A DNA stretch of 64,000 bases, from the NCBI GenBank assembly GCA_944321295.1, contig CALUKU010000015.1, positions 1 to 64,000 on the forward strand, in the 5' to 3' direction. A program made the translations under genes and the position numbers. This document shows positions 61,374 through 64,000 of this stretch, piece after piece. Position 1 is the stretch's first letter; each line of letters opens with the position of its first letter. This DNA is from an uncultured Prevotella sp. GTDB lineage: Bacteria > Bacteroidota > Bacteroidia > Bacteroidales > Bacteroidaceae. Below the pieces are notes generated by a model. That model was not told the DNA's origin, did no database searches, and was given only the letters and a program-made list of their open reading frames with translations.

Positions 61374-61988
61374 ATGTGGCATCGGCTTTTGTCCGCCGCT
61401 GTGTTGGCGGCGTCGACGGCCGTCTTCGGTTGCGGCGGCGGCGTCCGGCCTACGACCATATTGCCCGACGGCGTAGAGCTGCGGGCGGGCGACGTGGTGC
61501 TGCGCCGCGGCGGAGGGATGGCCAGTAGGGCCGTGCTCGTGGCCGACGGAGGCGACTATTCGCACGTAGGCATAGTGGTTGATTCGGCCGGGGTGATGAT
61601 GGTGGTGCACGCCGTGCCCGGCGAACCCGACTACGAGGGCGACCCCGACAGGGTGAAGATGGAGCCTGCGGCCGAGTATTTTGACGGCGGCCGTGCCAGC
61701 AGCGGCTGCGTGTTGCGCTGCGCCCGCGACTCGGTGGCGCGGCGGGCGGCGGCCAAGGCCGTCGAGGTGTACCGCCGCGGAACGCTGTTCGACCATGACT
61801 ACGACGCCGCCGACACCGTCAGGATGTATTGCTGCGAGCTTGTAGAGGCGGCATATCTGTCGGCCGGGGTGAGCGTGGCTCCCGGTCCGCGCCACGACGT
61901 CAGTCTGCCCGGGCTTAGCTTCAGGGACGTCATCCTGCCCTCAGACTTCTGCCGTTCGCCCGTGTTGAGGCTCGTGGCGGCGTTTTAG
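61374..61988 (+). CDS. YiiX/YebB-like (NlpC/P60-type) cysteine hydrolase lipoprotein
   Basis: 204 aa from the ATG at 61374. Signal with lipobox-like VFGC (Cys about 20). The papain-like NlpC/P60-superfamily fold of the YiiX group: LRAGDVVLRRGGGM, catalytic His in DYSHVGIVVDSAG (about 63-75), and catalytic Cys in VRMYCCELVEAAYLSAG (about 150-165). In this circularly permuted group His precedes Cys, as seen here. Probably an amidase or acyl hydrolase in the envelope; the substrate is unknown. Confidence 0.82.
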   Translation: MWHRLLSAAVLAASTAVFGCGGGVRPTTILPDGVELRAGDVVLRRGGGMASRAVLVADGGDYSHVGIVVDSAGVMMVVHAVPGEPDYEGDPDRVKMEPAAEYFDGGRASSGCVLRCARDSVARRAAAKAVEVYRRGTLFDHDYDAADTVRMYCCELVEAAYLSAGVSVAPGPRHDVSLPGLSFRDVILPSDFCRSPVLRLVAAF

Positions 61989-62036
61989 GGGCTGATTGTT
62001 ACCAACCAAATCATTAACATATAAAAAACAAAAGTT

Positions 62037-62444
62037 ATGAAGAAGATTATCGGATTTGTGGCCGTCGTGGCTTTAATGCTCGTGGCGGCTTCGTGCGGGG
62101 GCGGCAATTCGCCCAAGGACGTGGCTGAAAAGGCCGTGAAGTGCATCCAGAACAATGACTACGAGGGCTACGTTGACCTAATGCTTCTCACGGCCGACGA
62201 GGGCGAAGACCTTGAGGCAAAGAAGCAGGCCGTGACGGGCATGGTGCAGTCGAAGGCCGCCACGACGCTGGCCAAGATGGGCGGCATTAAGAGCTACGAG
62301 ATTACTTCTGAAACCATTGCCGCCGACGGCAAGACGGCCGAGGTGGGCATGAAGATCGTCTACGGCAACGGCGAGGAGAAGGACGACAACATCAAGCTCT
62401 GCAAGGACGACAAGGGCGACTGGCGCGTGGACGCTGGCAAGTAA
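62037..62444 (+). CDS. DUF4878-like lipoprotein
   Basis: 135 aa. Signal MKKIIGFVAVVALMLVAASC with the lipid Cys at 20. The rest is a small NTF2-like cone: SPKDVAEKAVKCIQNNDYEG, then IKSYEITSETIAADGKTAEV, KIVYGNGEEKDDNIKL and a C-terminal DDKGDWRVDAGK, as in DUF4878 proteins. Function unknown. It lies 48 bp after the YiiX-like gene and 18 bp before the next gene. Confidence 0.8.
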   Translation: MKKIIGFVAVVALMLVAASCGGGNSPKDVAEKAVKCIQNNDYEGYVDLMLLTADEGEDLEAKKQAVTGMVQSKAATTLAKMGGIKSYEITSETIAADGKTAEVGMKIVYGNGEEKDDNIKLCKDDKGDWRVDAGK

Positions 62445-62462
62445 GTATTAACCTTAAAAAAC

Positions 62463-63068
62463 ATGAACGATATGAAGCATGCAGTTAAGACGCTCATCGT
62501 GTGCGCGGCGATGGCGTTCGCCGGACAGGTGCCGGCCAATGCGCAATTGGGCAACCTGCTTAAGAAGGCCAAGCAGGCCATAGAGAACGTTACCGGCAAG
62601 ACCGAAGCCGAGGGGCAGGCCGGGCAGGCGGCGGCCTCGGTGGCGATACCGTCGGGCGGAACGATGCAGAACCCATTCTCTGACGCTGCCGACATAGAGC
62701 TTGTGGGCGCTTACGGCAAGAGCACGTCGGCCAATTACGGCACGGTGTATCTCGTGCTGAAGGTCACGATGAAGGCCAACGAGTCGCGCATACTTTTCGG
62801 CGGCGAGATTAACGGCGCCAAGACGATGGCCGTCGACCAGGACGGCAACGCCTACGTAACAACCGCCTTCGGGCAGTTCCCGAAGGACGTGGTGGAGGGT
62901 GTTGCGGTGAAAGTGGCCTTGGACGGCAAGGAGGAGCAGTTCCCCGACGTTAAGAAGACGGCCAAGACGCTGCAGCAGATAAGGCTGGGCTGCCATATCA
63001 ACGCGCAGAACCGCGGCATGATAACCTTCAAGGACGTGCCCGTGCAGTGGGACGTGCAGCCGCAGTGA
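62463..63068 (+). CDS. Exported protein of unknown function
   Basis: 201 aa (an ATG three codons later, 62472, is also possible). Signal peptide cleaved near VPANAQ. An amphipathic helix LGNLLKKAKQAIENVTGK follows, then an Ala/Gly linker. The C-terminal 140 residues look beta-rich: DIELVGAYGKSTSANYGTVY, LVLKVTMKANESRILFGGEI and NRGMITFKDVPVQWDV. I do not recognise the family; it is probably periplasmic. It follows the DUF4878 gene closely and likely shares its transcript. Confidence 0.7.
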   Translation: MNDMKHAVKTLIVCAAMAFAGQVPANAQLGNLLKKAKQAIENVTGKTEAEGQAGQAAASVAIPSGGTMQNPFSDAADIELVGAYGKSTSANYGTVYLVLKVTMKANESRILFGGEINGAKTMAVDQDGNAYVTTAFGQFPKDVVEGVAVKVALDGKEEQFPDVKKTAKTLQQIRLGCHINAQNRGMITFKDVPVQWDVQPQ

Positions 63069-63084
63069 TGTTGGTTATTTGTTA

Positions 63085-63118
63085 GGGATTAAGGCCCGCA
63101 AGCGCCTAATCCCCTTTA
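63085..63118. terminator. Hairpin between convergent genes
   Basis: GGGATTAAGGC / GCCTAATCCC with an 8-nt loop, followed by CTTTACATTT; it overlaps the last codons of the minus-strand regulator gene and can serve both directions. Confidence 0.75.
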
Positions 63119-64000
63119 CATTTAATTCCGATAAATTTGCCCGGCGTCGTGCCCGTGTACTTGCGGAAGGCGCGCTGGAAGGTCGACAGCGAGTTGAAGC
63201 CGCTCTGCCGGGCTATGTAATCAAAGGCGTACTCGGGGTGCTCTTGCATCAAGGGTACGCTCTTTTTGTGTATGCGCAGGGCGTTGACGTAGTCGTAGAA
63301 CGTCGTACCCTTCACGTTGTTGAAGTATTTGCTAAGATAGGTGCGGTTGGTTCCGAGCCTTTCGGCCAGTTGGTTGAGCGACAGCTTCGGGTCGAGGTAA
63401 AGCTCCTCGTTCTCCACGATGGCCTCCATCTGTACGGCGAAGGCATACTCAGGCTCGTCGCCGGCAATGTCGCCCGTGCCCGTTTCGGCGTAAGACTCGG
63501 GCCTCACGGGCTTCATGTCGGCGCAATAGTGCAGCGTTATCTGCCACAACACGATGCCTGCTACGTAAATAAGCGAGTCGGCAGCCGGCACGTTCACCAG
63601 CGACACAATCACCCAGAGCGACATATAGACGAAGTCGGCCACGTAGACCGACTTCAGCCACGATATGTCCATGCGCTCCACGTCGGAGAAGTTTTCGTAG
63701 ATGTAACTCATGTAGACGGCCGCCTTGAAATATCCCGCCAGCAGCACCGCCAGCCCGAACACCGCCAGGAACGCCATGTAGGCCGAGGCCACGGCGGCGC
63801 ACGGCGCCAGCGCGTAGACGGCCGTGAAGGCTGCGAAGGGCAGCGCCAGCAGGGCCGTGCGCCGCCACGTCACCCACCCCGGCATGGCAAGTTCGAACAA
63901 TACGCACGCGAAAGTCACGGCGCTCCACCCGTCGGCAATCAGCACGGCGTCCAACATCCGCTGCGTGTAGCCTCCCGGCACGAGCAGCAGCATGTCCTTT
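63106..64000 (-). CDS. Membrane-anchored AraC-type HTH regulator, 5' end outside the window
   Basis: At least 298 codons; the frame stays open past the ATG at 63993 to the window edge, so the true start is probably to the right. The N-terminal half holds several hydrophobic segments (about 23-37, 45-65, 70-95 and 118-155 counted from 63993). The C-terminal 110 residues form an AraC-type double HTH: LSLNQLAERLGTNRTYLSKY, then FDYIARQSGFNSLSTFQRAF and KYTGTTPGKFIG. Membrane AraC-type proteins of this build occur in Bacteroidota; signal and targets are unknown. Confidence 0.85.
   Translation of the reverse strand, partial: KDMLLLVPGGYTQRMLDAVLIADGWSAVTFACVLFELAMPGWVTWRRTALLALPFAAFTAVYALAPCAAVASAYMAFLAVFGLAVLLAGYFKAAVYMSYIYENFSDVERMDISWLKSVYVADFVYMSLWVIVSLVNVPAADSLIYVAGIVLWQITLHYCADMKPVRPESYAETGTGDIAGDEPEYAFAVQMEAIVENEELYLDPKLSLNQLAERLGTNRTYLSKYFNNVKGTTFYDYVNALRIHKKSVPLMQEHPEYAFDYIARQSGFNSLSTFQRAFRKYTGTTPGKFIGIKCKGD

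Overview
The window looks like a GC-rich member of the Bacteroidales (phylum Bacteroidota). The grounds are two SusC/SusD pairs, lipoproteins with Bacteroidota-type lipoboxes, BACON, PCMD, DUF4369, DUF4878, DUF2851 and DUF3332 families, a type II-C-like cas9 start, and promoters of the TTTG-N19/20-TAnnTTTG form rather than -35/-10 boxes. Shine-Dalgarno sequences are rare. The genus cannot be fixed from sequence alone; gut families such as Muribaculaceae, Prevotellaceae or Rikenellaceae are all possible.

Layout. 1-187 is the 5' end of a cas9 gene running off the left edge. 521-5145 (minus) holds a DUF3332 lipoprotein and a dapB-lepB-pseudo-lepB-WbqC group. 5463-7340 (minus) is a DEAD-box RNA helicase. 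8739-22384 (plus) is a polysaccharide utilization locus: SusC, SusD, a surface glycan-binding lipoprotein, GH16, GH5 and two GH3 enzymes, best read as a beta-glucan (laminarin-like) system in which GH16/GH5 cut the chain outside the cell, SusCD import oligomers and the GH3s release glucose. 22493-25090 (minus) is a Fur-family regulator beside a Zn/Cd-type P-ATPase. 26025-29607 (plus) is a three-gene envelope module (PCMD lipoprotein, outer-membrane barrel, calycin-like/PCMD secreted protein). 29787-38071 holds DUF2851, a GT4 glycosyltransferase, a frameshifted TonB-dependent receptor, a DUF4369 thioredoxin-fold lipoprotein and crcB. 39046-46404 (plus) is a second SusCD cluster, here with a Calx-beta lipoprotein and a C10 cysteine protease. 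47345-54112 holds an AraC regulator, a duplicated-domain lipoprotein, an esterase, a NUDIX hydrolase, desulfoferrodoxin and an S41 protease. tRNA-Asn, a HTH-Fic protein and the rimP-nusA-infB operon follow, then a YiiX-like hydrolase, two small exported proteins and a membrane AraC-type regulator cut by the right edge.

The most unusual content is in the spacers. They are filled with short non-coding repeats: (i) a MITE-like family with ~21-bp terminal inverted repeats of the form TCATCCGCAAA...GTTGGAT, six copies seen, five of them lying directly beside a GGCCGCCTTTC palindrome; (ii) GGACATAAT palindromic elements; (iii) palindromes of the form GTCATCCCGGACTTGATCC; (iv) 66-bp tandem repeats at two loci, each unit carrying a TATCTTTG promoter box pointing at the next gene. 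No transposase is present in the window. Other points of interest are a second signal peptidase that has lost both catalytic residues, promoters that imply nearly leaderless mRNAs for crcB and fur, and perfect palindromes over the fur and P-ATPase promoters.
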